In this document: positions 8,993-17,324 of the stretch, piece after piece
Numbering within the stretch: the first letter of the stretch is position 1
How the letters are laid out: every line of letters starts with the position of its first letter
From: Streptomyces alboniger
Lineage (GTDB): Bacteria > Actinomycetota > Actinomycetes > Streptomycetales > Streptomycetaceae
Length of the DNA stretch: 64,000 nucleotides
Assembly (NCBI RefSeq): GCF_008704395.1
Contig: NZ_CP023695.1
Location: forward strand, 5,952,001-6,016,000
Direction: 5' to 3'
Program-made: the position numbers and the translations under genes
The notes under the pieces: model-generated
The model's database searches: none
What the model was told of the DNA's origin: nothing
The model's input: the letters and a program-made list of their open reading frames with translations, nothing else

Positions 8993-9128
8993 GGCGGGCC
9001 GGTCTCCGAGCGGGATCTCGACCCCCTGAAGCGGTTCGGCTCATCGGGTGGACCCCTGCGCGACTCGTTCGAGTGGCCCGGCGCGCGCCGACGTACCGGG
9101 GAAGGCGCGCGCTGGTAGCCGTAAGTTC

Positions 9129-10628
9129 ATGCTGCTCACCCCTCGGACCACGGCCGCGCGGCCGAAGGCCCTGCGCACCCCCCGCCTCGCCGCGGCGCTG
9201 ATCGCGGCGACCACGTCCGCCGCCCTCGTCGCGGCGAGCGCACCGTCGCCGGCCGCCCCGCTCGGCATCGGCGACCCGCTCTTCCCCCACCTGGGCAACC
9301 CCGGGTACGACGTGGCGTCGTACGACATCGACTTCACCTATCACGGTGACAACCGCAAGCCCCTGGACGCCGTCACCAAGATCGACGCCCTGGTCACGGC
9401 TCCCATGGAGCGCGTGAATCTCGACTTCGCGCACGGCAAGGTCCGGTCCGTCGAGGTCAATGACGAGGCCACCCGTTTCGAGAGCACCGGTGAGGACCTG
9501 GTCCTGACGCCGTCCGCGCCGGTCGGCCCCGGCGAGCGGCTGCGGATCACCGTCCGGCACACCAGTGACCCCGTGTCCGCCAAGGACGCGCAGGGCGGCT
9601 GGGTGCGTACCGGTGACGGGCTCGCCATGGCCAATCAGGCGGACGCCGCCCACTTGGTCTTCCCGTGCAACGACCACCCCTCGGACAAGGCGGAGTTCAC
9701 GTTCCGCGTGACGGCCCCCGAGGGGCTCACCGCCGTCGCCAACGGCCTGCCGATCGGCAGGACCCGCCACGTCGGCGGGGCCACGACCTGGGCGTACCGC
9801 ACCCACCACCCCATGGCGACCGAGCTGGCACAGGTGTCGATCGGCCGCTCCACCGTGCTGCACCGCAAGGGACCGGACGGCCTTCCCGTACGCGATGTGG
9901 TGCCGACCAAGGACCGCAAGGTCCTGGAGCGCTGGCTGAAGAAGACGCCCGGCCAGATCGAATGGATGGAGCAGAAGGTCGGCCGCTACCCCTTCGAGAC
10001 CTACGGCGTCCTGGTGGCCGAGGCGCGGACCGGCTTCGAACTGGAGACACAGACGCTGTCTCTCTTCGAGAGAGACCTCTTCACCCGCCCCGAGTACCCG
10101 GAGTGGTACGTGGACTCGATCATGGTGCACGAGTTGGCGCACCAGTGGTTCGGCGACAGCGTCAGCCCGCGCTCCTGGTCGGACCTGTGGCTCAACGAAG
10201 GGCATGCCACCTGGTACGAGGCGCTCTTCGCCGAGGAGAAGGCGAAGCGGCCCCTGAAGGACCGGATGCGGCAGGCCTACCGCCAGTCGGACACCTGGCG
10301 CGCCGCGGGCGGTCCGCCCGCCAAGCCCAAGGGGCCCGCCCCCGGGAAGAAGATCAGCATTTTCCGCCCTGTCGTCTACGACGGGAGCGCCCTGGTGCTC
10401 TACGCCCTGCGTCAGGAGATCGGGCACCGCGCCTTCGACCGCCTCGAGCGGCAGTGGGTCGACCTCTACCGCGACGGCAACGCCACGACCGCCGACTTCG
10501 TGCGGCTCGCCTCGCAGAACGCCGCCCGTGACCTGGGCGGATTCTTCGACGCCTGGCTGTACGGGACGAAGACGCCGCCCATGCCGGGCCACCCGGACTG
10601 GCGTACGGCGGCTCCGGAAGGGAAATAA
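9129..10628 (+). CDS. Secreted M1-family zinc aminopeptidase
   Basis: This is a 499-residue metallopeptidase of family M1 with a cleavable signal peptide (basic MLLTPRTTAARPKALRTPR, then an Ala-rich hydrophobic core ending APSPAAPLG). The zinc site is complete: H334-E335-x-x-H338 in MVHELAHQWFGD, then 18 residues to Glu357 in LWLNEGHATW. The family's GxMEN substrate motif appears as ELETQT, which is usual in secreted bacterial members. The size is well below the roughly 850 residues of full aminopeptidase N, because the C-terminal helical domain is missing, so it is a short M1 form. The start codon has only a weak ribosome-binding site. A role in processing extracellular peptides is likely. 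Confidence 0.92.
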   Translation: MLLTPRTTAARPKALRTPRLAAALIAATTSAALVAASAPSPAAPLGIGDPLFPHLGNPGYDVASYDIDFTYHGDNRKPLDAVTKIDALVTAPMERVNLDFAHGKVRSVEVNDEATRFESTGEDLVLTPSAPVGPGERLRITVRHTSDPVSAKDAQGGWVRTGDGLAMANQADAAHLVFPCNDHPSDKAEFTFRVTAPEGLTAVANGLPIGRTRHVGGATTWAYRTHHPMATELAQVSIGRSTVLHRKGPDGLPVRDVVPTKDRKVLERWLKKTPGQIEWMEQKVGRYPFETYGVLVAEARTGFELETQTLSLFERDLFTRPEYPEWYVDSIMVHELAHQWFGDSVSPRSWSDLWLNEGHATWYEALFAEEKAKRPLKDRMRQAYRQSDTWRAAGGPPAKPKGPAPGKKISIFRPVVYDGSALVLYALRQEIGHRAFDRLERQWVDLYRDGNATTADFVRLASQNAARDLGGFFDAWLYGTKTPPMPGHPDWRTAAPEGK

Positions 10629-10822
10629 CATCCCTGGTCGCGGAAAACACGGATGACGAGACGGGCCGTGTCGTGCAAATATCGTCAGGTCGACGGCGCG
10701 GCCGGTCCTGACCCGGGAATCTCCGGGCCGCCTCGGGCGTTGTCGACTGTGACGGATCACTCCGTCCGCGGCGGATCAGGCATCCGTCCGCATTTCCATC
10801 GACGTATCGACGTAAGGACCCA

Positions 10823-12313
10823 ATGACCTCCTCTTCTTCCCCTTCCCAGGACGCACAGAGCTTCGCGCAGAACTACCCCGAAGGTCTTCGGGCCGATGCC
10901 CTGATGGAAGAGGACGTCGCCTGGAGCCACGAGATCGACGGAGACCGGGACGGCGATCAGCTCGACCGCTCCGAGCGCGCGGCTCTGCGCCGCGTCGCCG
11001 GACTCTCCACCGAGCTCGAGGACGTCACCGAGGTCGAGTACCGACAGCTCCGTCTGGAGCGTGTGGTGCTCGTCGGCGTGTGGACCTCCGGGACGGTTGA
11101 CGATGCGGAGAACTCCCTCGCCGAGCTGGCCGCCCTCGCGGAGACCGCGGGCGCGCTCGTGCTCGACGGCGTCATCCAGCGCCGCGACAAGCCGGACCCG
11201 GCGACGTACATCGGCTCCGGAAAGGCTCTCGAGCTGCGCGACATCGTGCTCGAGACGGGAGCCGACACCGTCGTCTGCGACGGTGAGCTGAGCCCCGGCC
11301 AGCTGATCCACCTCGAAGACGTCGTCAAGGTGAAGGTGGTCGACAGGACCGCCCTGATCCTCGACATCTTCGCCCAGCACGCCAAGTCCCGAGAGGGCAA
11401 GGCGCAGGTCGCCCTCGCGCAGATGCAGTACATGCTGCCGAGGCTCCGCGGCTGGGGTCAGTCGCTCTCCCGTCAGATGGGTGGCGGCGGCGGTGGCGGC
11501 ATGGCCACCCGTGGCCCCGGTGAGACGAAGATCGAGACGGACCGGCGACGGATCCGCGAGAAGATGGCGAAGATGCGCCGGGAGATCGCGGAGATGAAGA
11601 CGGGCCGCGACATCAAGCGGCAGGAGCGCCGGCGCAACAAGGTGCCTTCGGTCGCGATCGCCGGTTACACGAACGCGGGCAAGTCCTCCCTGCTCAACCG
11701 CCTCACGGGCGCGGGCGTCCTGGTGGAGAACGCCCTGTTCGCCACCCTCGACCCGACCGTGCGCCGGGCCGAGACGCCGAGCGGCCGGGTCTACACCCTG
11801 GCCGACACGGTCGGGTTCGTACGGCATCTGCCGCACCACCTCGTCGAGGCGTTCCGCTCCACGATGGAGGAGGTCGGCGACTCCGACCTGATCCTGCACG
11901 TGGTGGACGGTTCGCACCCGGTGCCGGAGGAGCAGCTGGCCGCCGTGCGTGAGGTGATCCGCGATGTGGGCGCCACCGACGTGCCCGAGGTCGTGGTGAT
12001 CAACAAGGCGGATGCCGCGGACCCGCTGGTCCTCCAGCGTCTGATGCGCAACGAGAAGCACGCGATCGCGGTCTCCGCGCGTACCGGCGCCGGTATCGAG
12101 GAGCTTCTCAGGCTCATCGACACCGAACTGCCGCGGCCCGAGGTCGAGATCGAGGCCCTCGTTCCGTATACGCATGGCCAGCTCATCTCGCGCGCGCACG
12201 CCGAGGGCGAGGTGCTCTCGGAGGAGCACACCGCCGACGGCACCCTGCTCAAGGCGCGGGTGCACGAGGAGCTTGCCGCGGAGCTCGGTCCGTACGTGCC
12301 GGCCACCCGCTGA
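10823..12313 (+). CDS. hflX: Ribosome-associated GTPase HflX
   Basis: HflX is a translational GTPase that binds the 50S subunit, splits stalled ribosomes and helps stress recovery. The 496-residue protein has the HflX N-terminal domain (VLDGVIQRRDKPDPATYIGSGKALEL is split across residues 115-140), a Gly-rich linker (MGGGGGGGM) around residue 218 preceding RGPGETKIETDRRRI, and the G domain. The G domain motifs are G1 GYTNAGKSS near residue 282, LFATLDPT, G3 DTVGFVRHLP and G4 NKAD. A ribosome-binding site AAGGA precedes ATG 10823. The N-terminal extension of about 60 residues is longer than in E. coli. A perfect terminator follows. Confidence 0.97.
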   Translation: MTSSSSPSQDAQSFAQNYPEGLRADALMEEDVAWSHEIDGDRDGDQLDRSERAALRRVAGLSTELEDVTEVEYRQLRLERVVLVGVWTSGTVDDAENSLAELAALAETAGALVLDGVIQRRDKPDPATYIGSGKALELRDIVLETGADTVVCDGELSPGQLIHLEDVVKVKVVDRTALILDIFAQHAKSREGKAQVALAQMQYMLPRLRGWGQSLSRQMGGGGGGGMATRGPGETKIETDRRRIREKMAKMRREIAEMKTGRDIKRQERRRNKVPSVAIAGYTNAGKSSLLNRLTGAGVLVENALFATLDPTVRRAETPSGRVYTLADTVGFVRHLPHHLVEAFRSTMEEVGDSDLILHVVDGSHPVPEEQLAAVREVIRDVGATDVPEVVVINKADAADPLVLQRLMRNEKHAIAVSARTGAGIEELLRLIDTELPRPEVEIEALVPYTHGQLISRAHAEGEVLSEEHTADGTLLKARVHEELAAELGPYVPATR

Positions 12314-12320
12314 CCGTCAC

Positions 12321-12365
12321 ATGGCGAAGGCCCGCCCCCTCTCGCAGGGGGCGGGCCTTCGCCAT
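12321..12365. terminator. Perfect 20-bp bidirectional terminator
   Basis: ATGGCGAAGGCCCGCCCCCT at 12321-12340 pairs perfectly with 12346-12365 around a 5 nt loop (CTCGC). It starts 7 bp after the hflX stop and ends 21 bp before the stop of the convergent protease gene, so it should terminate both. Confidence 0.92.
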
Positions 12366-12385
12366 GTCGGACGCGCGGTGCGCGG

Positions 12386-13606
12386 TTACTGCGAGCCGTA
12401 CTTCTTGCTCATCATGTCGTAGACCTGCTCGGCGCCCGCGCCCAGCTGCGGCCCCGCCAGCCAGGTGTTCTCGGCCGGGCCGATGGACGTGTTCGACACG
12501 AGCCGGGTCTTGCCGCCCACCATCCGGAACCAGCCGCCGCCGGACGAGCCGCCGGTCATGGTGCAGCCGATGCGGTACATCGTCGGCAGGGAAGGCGACA
12601 GCGAGAGACGGCCCGGCTTGTCCACGCACTTGTGCATGATCAGGCCGTTGTACGGGGGAGCGGCCGGGTAACCCCAGGCGCCCATCGAGCTCACGCTCGG
12701 CGCGGACGGAGTCGAGAAATCGACATCGAGAGCGTTGCCGACGGTCTCCTCCAGGGACTTGCCGCCCTGCTCCGGCTTCACGTGCATCACGGCGTAGTCG
12801 TGCGTCGCGCCGGCGCCGCCCGTCGGACCGCCGCCGTTGATCCACTCGTTGGAGGTCGAGACCCAGTCCGCCCAGTACTGGCCGTAGGGGGCGATCTCCT
12901 GCGGGGAGGCGTTGCCCAGCTCGGCCTCGGACTTGCCGAGGTCGTTGTAGGAGGGCACGAAGGCGATGTTGCGGTACCAGCCGCCCTCCTTGCCGGCGTG
13001 CACACAGTGACCCGCGGTCCACACGAGGTTGGACTTGCCGGGGTTGCGCGGGTCCTTCACGACGGTGCCGGAGCAGACCATCGAACCCTCGGGCGAGTCG
13101 AAGAAGATCTTGCCGACGGGGGCGGCGTTGTCGTGGTACGGCGTCTTCTCGGGCTTGGCCCGGACCGGCGTCGGGTCGGGGTCGGTCGCGCCCTGGTCGG
13201 CGGCCGCGTCCTTCGTGGCGATCGTCTTCTTCGGGTCCTTGGCCTTCCGCATCCGCTCGGGCTTCCAGAGCCCGGCGATGACCGGGTTGACGAAGTCCTT
13301 GGACTCGCGCAGCCAGTCGTCCTTGTCCCAGTTCTTCCAGGCGCCGTTCTTCCACTTGTCCGGGTCGATGCCGTGCTCCTTGAGCTTGTCGGCGAGGTCG
13401 CCGGGCAGCTTGGAGTCGGCGCCCTCGGAACCGGCGTTCGAACCGTCGGTCCCCCGGGAGGCGGCGCTGTCCGACTGGCCGGACGCCTTGTCGTCGCTGG
13501 GACCGCAGGCCGTGGCGGTGAGCGCCAGGGCGGCGGCGAGCCCGGTGGCGGCGAGTGTGACGCGCCGCCCACGGCTGCGCGCGAACGGCGCACGAGTGGA
13601 ACGCAT
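12386..13606 (-). CDS. Trypsin-like serine protease lipoprotein, paralogue 1
   Basis: An exported trypsin-fold protease of 406 residues. The N-terminus has twin arginines and a lipobox-like end (GRRVTLAATG then LALTATACG), so it is probably a lipoprotein. A Ser/Gly/Asp-rich linker leads to a distinctive region of about 60 residues (LKEHGIDPDKWKNGAWKNW onward). The protease domain has His in WTAGHCVHAG, Asp in HDYAVMHV and Ser in TGGSSGGGW. It is a tandem paralogue of the next gene and shares a 58-nt identical stretch with it at 13304-13361. The start ATG follows GGGGGT. Its substrate is unknown. The long leader contains an 8-bp tandem repeat and the shared upstream element at 13775-13799. Confidence 0.88.
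   Translation of the reverse strand: MRSTRAPFARSRGRRVTLAATGLAAALALTATACGPSDDKASGQSDSAASRGTDGSNAGSEGADSKLPGDLADKLKEHGIDPDKWKNGAWKNWDKDDWLRESKDFVNPVIAGLWKPERMRKAKDPKKTIATKDAAADQGATDPDPTPVRAKPEKTPYHDNAAPVGKIFFDSPEGSMVCSGTVVKDPRNPGKSNLVWTAGHCVHAGKEGGWYRNIAFVPSYNDLGKSEAELGNASPQEIAPYGQYWADWVSTSNEWINGGGPTGGAGATHDYAVMHVKPEQGGKSLEETVGNALDVDFSTPSAPSVSSMGAWGYPAAPPYNGLIMHKCVDKPGRLSLSPSLPTMYRIGCTMTGGSSGGGWFRMVGGKTRLVSNTSIGPAENTWLAGPQLGAGAEQVYDMMSKKYGSQ
13304..13361. repeat. 58-bp segment identical to 14777-14834
   Basis: This stretch within the N-terminal region of the first protease gene is identical base for base to 14777-14834 in its paralogue, although flanking sequence differs. It encodes KWKNGAWKNWDKDDWLRE in both. 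Identity at silent positions points to recent duplication or gene conversion. Confidence 0.85.
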
Positions 13607-13678
13607 GGTGCTGTTACCCCCGATAGAACGTGTATGTGCGAAAACGTGCAGATGCGAAGTCGCGGACTGGCCGATCAG

Positions 13679-13710
13679 CCGTCTGGCCGTCTGGCCGTCT
13701 GGCCGTCTGG
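13679..13710. repeat. Four perfect copies of CCGTCTGG
   Basis: The 8-bp unit CCGTCTGG is repeated exactly four times head to tail in the leader of the first protease gene, about 73 bp upstream of its start. Such arrays change copy number by slippage and could alter leader length or structure. Confidence 0.9.
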
Positions 13711-13774
13711 GCTTGCCATGTACTTGTCATGCGCGGATCCGGGGAGTCCGGAATCCGCGCTGACGCGACCACCC

Positions 13775-13799
13775 CACTATGCCCGTGGGATTGGGGACG
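13775..13799 (-). promoter_or_regulatory. Shared upstream element of the protease paralogues, copy 1
   Basis: Read on the plus strand this is CACTATGCC, seven variable bases, TTGGGGACG. The same 18 fixed bases with the same spacing occur at 15225-15249 upstream of the paralogue. On the coding strand it contains GGCATAGTG, which could hold a -10 sequence (CATAGT). It lies 169 bp upstream of the first protease start. Confidence 0.6.
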
Positions 13800-13846
13800 A
13801 ACGGCGGCGGGGTCGTGAAGGTTTCCGGCGACCCCGCCGCGTAGGA

Positions 13847-15091
13847 CTACTGGTCGGCGAACTTCTTGCTGACCGCGCCGTAGATGCCCTTGGCCTCCTT
13901 GCCCAGGCGCGGACCGGCAAGCCAGCCCGCCGTCACCGGGCCGATGGAGGTGTTCGACACCAGAGCGGGCTTGCCGTCCTGGCCCTGGGCGACCCAGCCG
14001 CCGCCGGACGAACCGCCGGTCATGGTGCAGCCGACGCGGTACATCGTCGGGTCGGGCTTGTTGAGCGAGAGCCGTCCCGGCTTGTCGGCGCACTGGAACA
14101 GCTTCTGGCCGTCGAAGGGCGGCGCCGCCGGGTAGCCGGTGGCCGTCATGGTCTTGATCTCGGGCACCGCCGGGGCGTTGAAGTCCACCGGGAGCGCCGA
14201 ACCGACGGTCTCCTCCAGCGACTTGCCCTCGCTGCCCTTCTCGGGCTTCACGTGCATGACGGCGAAGTCGTACGGCGCGCCCTTGCCGCCCGTCGGGCCG
14301 CCCTGCTCGATCCACTGGTCGGAGGTCTGCGCCCAGTCGCCCCACCAGACGCCGTACGGAGCCACCTCTTCCTTGGGGGCGTTCCGCAGTTCCTCGGCCG
14401 ACTTGCCGCTGTTGTTGTACGAGGGGACGAAGACCATGTTGCGGTACCAGCCGCCCTTGGCGCCCGCGTGCACGCAGTGGCCCGCGGTCCACACCATGTT
14501 CGACTTGCCGGGGTGGGCCGGGTCCTTGACGACGGTCGCGGAGCAGACCATCGAGCCCTCGGGGCCGTCGAAGAAGAGCTTTCCGGACTCGGCGGCCCGG
14601 CCGTGGTAGGGCGCCTGCACGGCGGCCGCCTCCACGGGCTTGGGCGTCGGGTCGGTGACACCCTGGTCACCGGAGATGTCGTTGTCGTCGACGCTCCGGT
14701 CCGGATTCTTGTCGGCGTCCCGCATCCGGTCCGGGTCCCACAGGTCCTCGATGATCGGGTTGACGAAGTCCCCGGCCTCGCGCAGCCAGTCGTCCTTGTC
14801 CCAGTTCTTCCAGGCGCCGTTCTTCCACTTGTCCAGGTCGATCCCGTGCTCCTTGAGCCGGTCCTGGAGGTCCGCCGGGATCTGGATCTTGTCGTCGCCG
14901 GAGCCGCCGCCCTCGCTGTCACCGGGCTGCGCCGACGACGAGTCGCCGCCGGCGTTGTCCTCGCTGGGACCGCAGGCCGTGGCGGTCAGTACGAGCGCCG
15001 CGCCGAGCGCCACCGCGGCCGCCACGGGGGAGGTTCTGGTGCGCGCGCTCCTCCCACTGCGGGCGGTGAAGAGCGGACGTATGGGTCGCAT
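13847..15091 (-). CDS. Trypsin-like serine protease lipoprotein, paralogue 2
   Basis: A 414-residue paralogue of the preceding protease. The start ATG at 15091 (MRPIRPLFTARSGR) has a strong ribosome-binding site AGGGGGAA; the longer reading from 15220 runs through the promoter region. A hydrophobic segment ends in the lipobox-like LTATACG. The conserved lysine/tryptophan-rich region (KWKNGAWKNWDKDDW) precedes the catalytic domain with His in WTAGHCVHAG, Asp in YDFAVMHV and Ser in MTGGSSGGGW. Gene order and shared sequence indicate tandem duplication. It is divergent from the siderophore operon. Confidence 0.88.
   Translation of the reverse strand: MRPIRPLFTARSGRSARTRTSPVAAAVALGAALVLTATACGPSEDNAGGDSSSAQPGDSEGGGSGDDKIQIPADLQDRLKEHGIDLDKWKNGAWKNWDKDDWLREAGDFVNPIIEDLWDPDRMRDADKNPDRSVDDNDISGDQGVTDPTPKPVEAAAVQAPYHGRAAESGKLFFDGPEGSMVCSATVVKDPAHPGKSNMVWTAGHCVHAGAKGGWYRNMVFVPSYNNSGKSAEELRNAPKEEVAPYGVWWGDWAQTSDQWIEQGGPTGGKGAPYDFAVMHVKPEKGSEGKSLEETVGSALPVDFNAPAVPEIKTMTATGYPAAPPFDGQKLFQCADKPGRLSLNKPDPTMYRVGCTMTGGSSGGGWVAQGQDGKPALVSNTSIGPVTAGWLAGPRLGKEAKGIYGAVSKKFADQ
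14777..14834. repeat. 58-bp segment identical to 13304-13361
   Basis: Second copy of the identical segment shared by the tandem protease genes, in the same orientation, 1473 bp from the first. Confidence 0.85.
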
Positions 15092-15475
15092 CGTGAGATT
15101 CCCCCTGGGCCTCGAAAAACGTTCAATGTGCTGGACATCCGGGCGCTGCGCACCCGTCGTACACCGGCACGGAACCCCCACGACCGGGGGAGCGGCGTAC
15201 CTGTCGCTGGTGAACGGCACCCCACACTATGCCGGTGCCGTTGGGGACGGCCGACGGAAGGGCAACGGTTCCGTCACGGCAAGGATCTTCCGACAACCCG
15301 TGATCCTCCGGGGGTGGCGTCGTTGGTACGTACGGGGGAGTCGCGGCCTGCGTTCATCTCCCCTGCCAACTCGTCGGCGCGGGTGGCCACATGAGGCTCC
15401 TAGGGGTCCTCCTCGGAGGCAGACGGAGCCGCACGGGACCGGACGCGCCCGTCCACAGCGGGAGGACCAACAGTC
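15092..15475. promoter_or_regulatory. Divergent promoter region, protease 2 / siderophore operon
   Basis: A 384-bp region without a convincing gene. It contains the second copy of the shared protease element at 15225-15249 (CACTATGCC, 7 bases, TTGGGGACG), 134 bp upstream of the protease start, and GGGAGGACC as ribosome-binding site for the aminotransferase. I looked for the 19-bp actinobacterial iron box (TTAGGTTAGGCTAACCTAA) that siderophore operons usually carry and did not see one. Confidence 0.6.
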
Positions 15476-17227
15476 GTGGCTGTGACCGAGCCTGCGCCCG
15501 CGGCGGTGTCCGCAGAGTGTTCTCCACCGCATACCGGGCACTCCAGGCGGACCGAGCAGACCGGGCAATCCGGGCACCCTGTGCACCCTGGGCAGTCCGG
15601 GCAGACCCCTGTCGACGGGCCCCCGGCCGGGAGCTCCGCACACTCCTCGGCACAAGAGGGGATTCTGAGGCGCCAGTCGGCACGCGAGTCGGCGGCGCGC
15701 ACCTACGCGCGAGCACTGCCGATCGTGCCCGTGCGGGCGCGTGGCATGACCATCGAGGGCGCCGACGGGCGCCGCTACCTCGACTGCCTCTCGGGCGCGG
15801 GGACCCTGGCCCTCGGCCACAACCACCCCGTGGTGCTCGAAGCGATCAGGAAGGTCCTCGACTCGGGGGCACCCCTGCACGTCCTCGACCTGGCCACGCC
15901 CGTCAAGGACGACTTCACCACCGAGCTGTTCGGCACGTTGCCGCGCGGCCTCGCCGAGCGTGCGCGGATCCAGTTCTGCGGCCCCGCCGGGACGGACGCC
16001 GTGGAGGCCGCGCTGAAACTGGTCCGCGCTGCCACCGGCCGCGAGGGGCTGCTGGCCTTCACCGGCGCCTACCACGGCATGACGGCCGGGGCGCTCGAAG
16101 CATCCGGCGGCGCACAGGACGTTCGCGTCGCGCGCCTCCCTTATCCACAGGACTACCGCTGCCCGTTCGGTCTCGGCGGCGCGAACGGCGCCGAACTCTC
16201 CGCCCGCTGGACCGAGAGCCTCCTCGACGACACCAAGTCGGGCGTACCGGCCCCGGCGGGCATGATCCTCGAACCGGTCCAGGGCGAGGGCGGTGTCCTC
16301 CCGGCGCCCGACGCCTGGCTGCGCCGGATGCGTGAGATCACCGCCGCGCGCGGAATCCCGCTCATCGCGGACGAGGTACAGACGGGTGTCGGACGTACCG
16401 GCACTTTCTGGGCCGTCGAACACAGCGGCGTCGTGCCGGACGTGATGGTGCTCTCCAAAGCGATCGGCGGCAGCCTTCCGCTAGCCGTCGTGATCTACCG
16501 CGACGACCTCGACGTCTGGCCTCCCGGCGCCCACGCGGGCACCTTCCGCGGCAACCAGCTCGCCATGGCGGCGGGCGCGGCGACCCTTGCCTACGTCCGT
16601 GAGAACGGCCTCGCCGAACGCGCCGCCGTCCTCGGCGCCCGCATGCTCGCCCAGCTCCGCTCCCTGGCCGCGGACCACCCGTGCGTGGGCGAGGTGCGAG
16701 GCCGGGGCCTCATGCTGGGCGTCGAACTGGTCGAGGCCGCAGAGCCGGTCGGCCCCGCCGAGCCTGTAGACCCCGCCGGCTTCAGCGGCCCCGTCGGCCC
16801 CATCGGTCCCACCGGCTTCAGCGGCCACGTCGATGCCGTCGAGCCGGGGCCCGAGGGCACCTCGGGCACCAGCCGAGAGGCATCCGACCGCGGCAGCGCC
16901 CACGGGAGCCCCGCCGGCCCAGGGGCCGCCGACCAGGCCTCGGCCGGCCGCGAGGACGCGGACAGGGCGGCCACCCCGTACGATCCCCTCGCCGGTGGCG
17001 CGGGGATCCTGCCGAGCACCACCCGCCCCCGCCCACCCGCACCCCAACTGGCCGCCGCCGTGCAGCGCGAGTGCCTGCGTCGCGGGCTCATCGTCGAACT
17101 CGGCGGCCGCCACTCCAGCGTCGTACGTCTCCTCCCTCCCCTGACCATCACCGACGAACAGGCGGCCGCGGTCCTCGACCGCCTCGCCGACGCGCTGGCC
17201 ACGGCGGCGCGTGCCCACCACGGATAG
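15476..17227 (+). CDS. Class III aminotransferase, diaminobutyrate-2-oxoglutarate type, siderophore operon
   Basis: A PLP-dependent class III aminotransferase resembling those that make 2,4-diaminobutyrate for siderophores (RhbA-like). Key features are the start of the fold at RALPIVPVRARGMTIEGADG, FTGAYHGMTAGALEASGG, ADEVQTGVGRTG and the PLP lysine Lys328 in MVLSKAIGGSLP. At 583 residues it is some 130-150 longer than usual. There is a His/Gly/Gln-rich N-terminal extension of about 60 residues, and an insertion at about 420-520 with collagen-like GPVGPIGPTG and Ala/Gly/Asp-rich sequence. GTG start with ribosome-binding site GGGAGG. First gene of four that run together. Confidence 0.9.
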   Translation: MAVTEPAPAAVSAECSPPHTGHSRRTEQTGQSGHPVHPGQSGQTPVDGPPAGSSAHSSAQEGILRRQSARESAARTYARALPIVPVRARGMTIEGADGRRYLDCLSGAGTLALGHNHPVVLEAIRKVLDSGAPLHVLDLATPVKDDFTTELFGTLPRGLAERARIQFCGPAGTDAVEAALKLVRAATGREGLLAFTGAYHGMTAGALEASGGAQDVRVARLPYPQDYRCPFGLGGANGAELSARWTESLLDDTKSGVPAPAGMILEPVQGEGGVLPAPDAWLRRMREITAARGIPLIADEVQTGVGRTGTFWAVEHSGVVPDVMVLSKAIGGSLPLAVVIYRDDLDVWPPGAHAGTFRGNQLAMAAGAATLAYVRENGLAERAAVLGARMLAQLRSLAADHPCVGEVRGRGLMLGVELVEAAEPVGPAEPVDPAGFSGPVGPIGPTGFSGHVDAVEPGPEGTSGTSREASDRGSAHGSPAGPGAADQASAGREDADRAATPYDPLAGGAGILPSTTRPRPPAPQLAAAVQRECLRRGLIVELGGRHSSVVRLLPPLTITDEQAAAVLDRLADALATAARAHHG

Positions 17228-17324
17228 CCAAGACGGACCCGGACGGCGCCCAAGGCCATGAGACGCCGGGCGTGCCCGGCCCCGTCGCCACACGGAGCCC
17301 GAACAACCTCACAAGGAACCCCTC

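Noticed and set aside
12632..15394. 920-codon open frame on the plus strand across both protease genes
   Set aside because: It runs antisense through two genes with complete catalytic triads and their promoter regions. No domain is visible.
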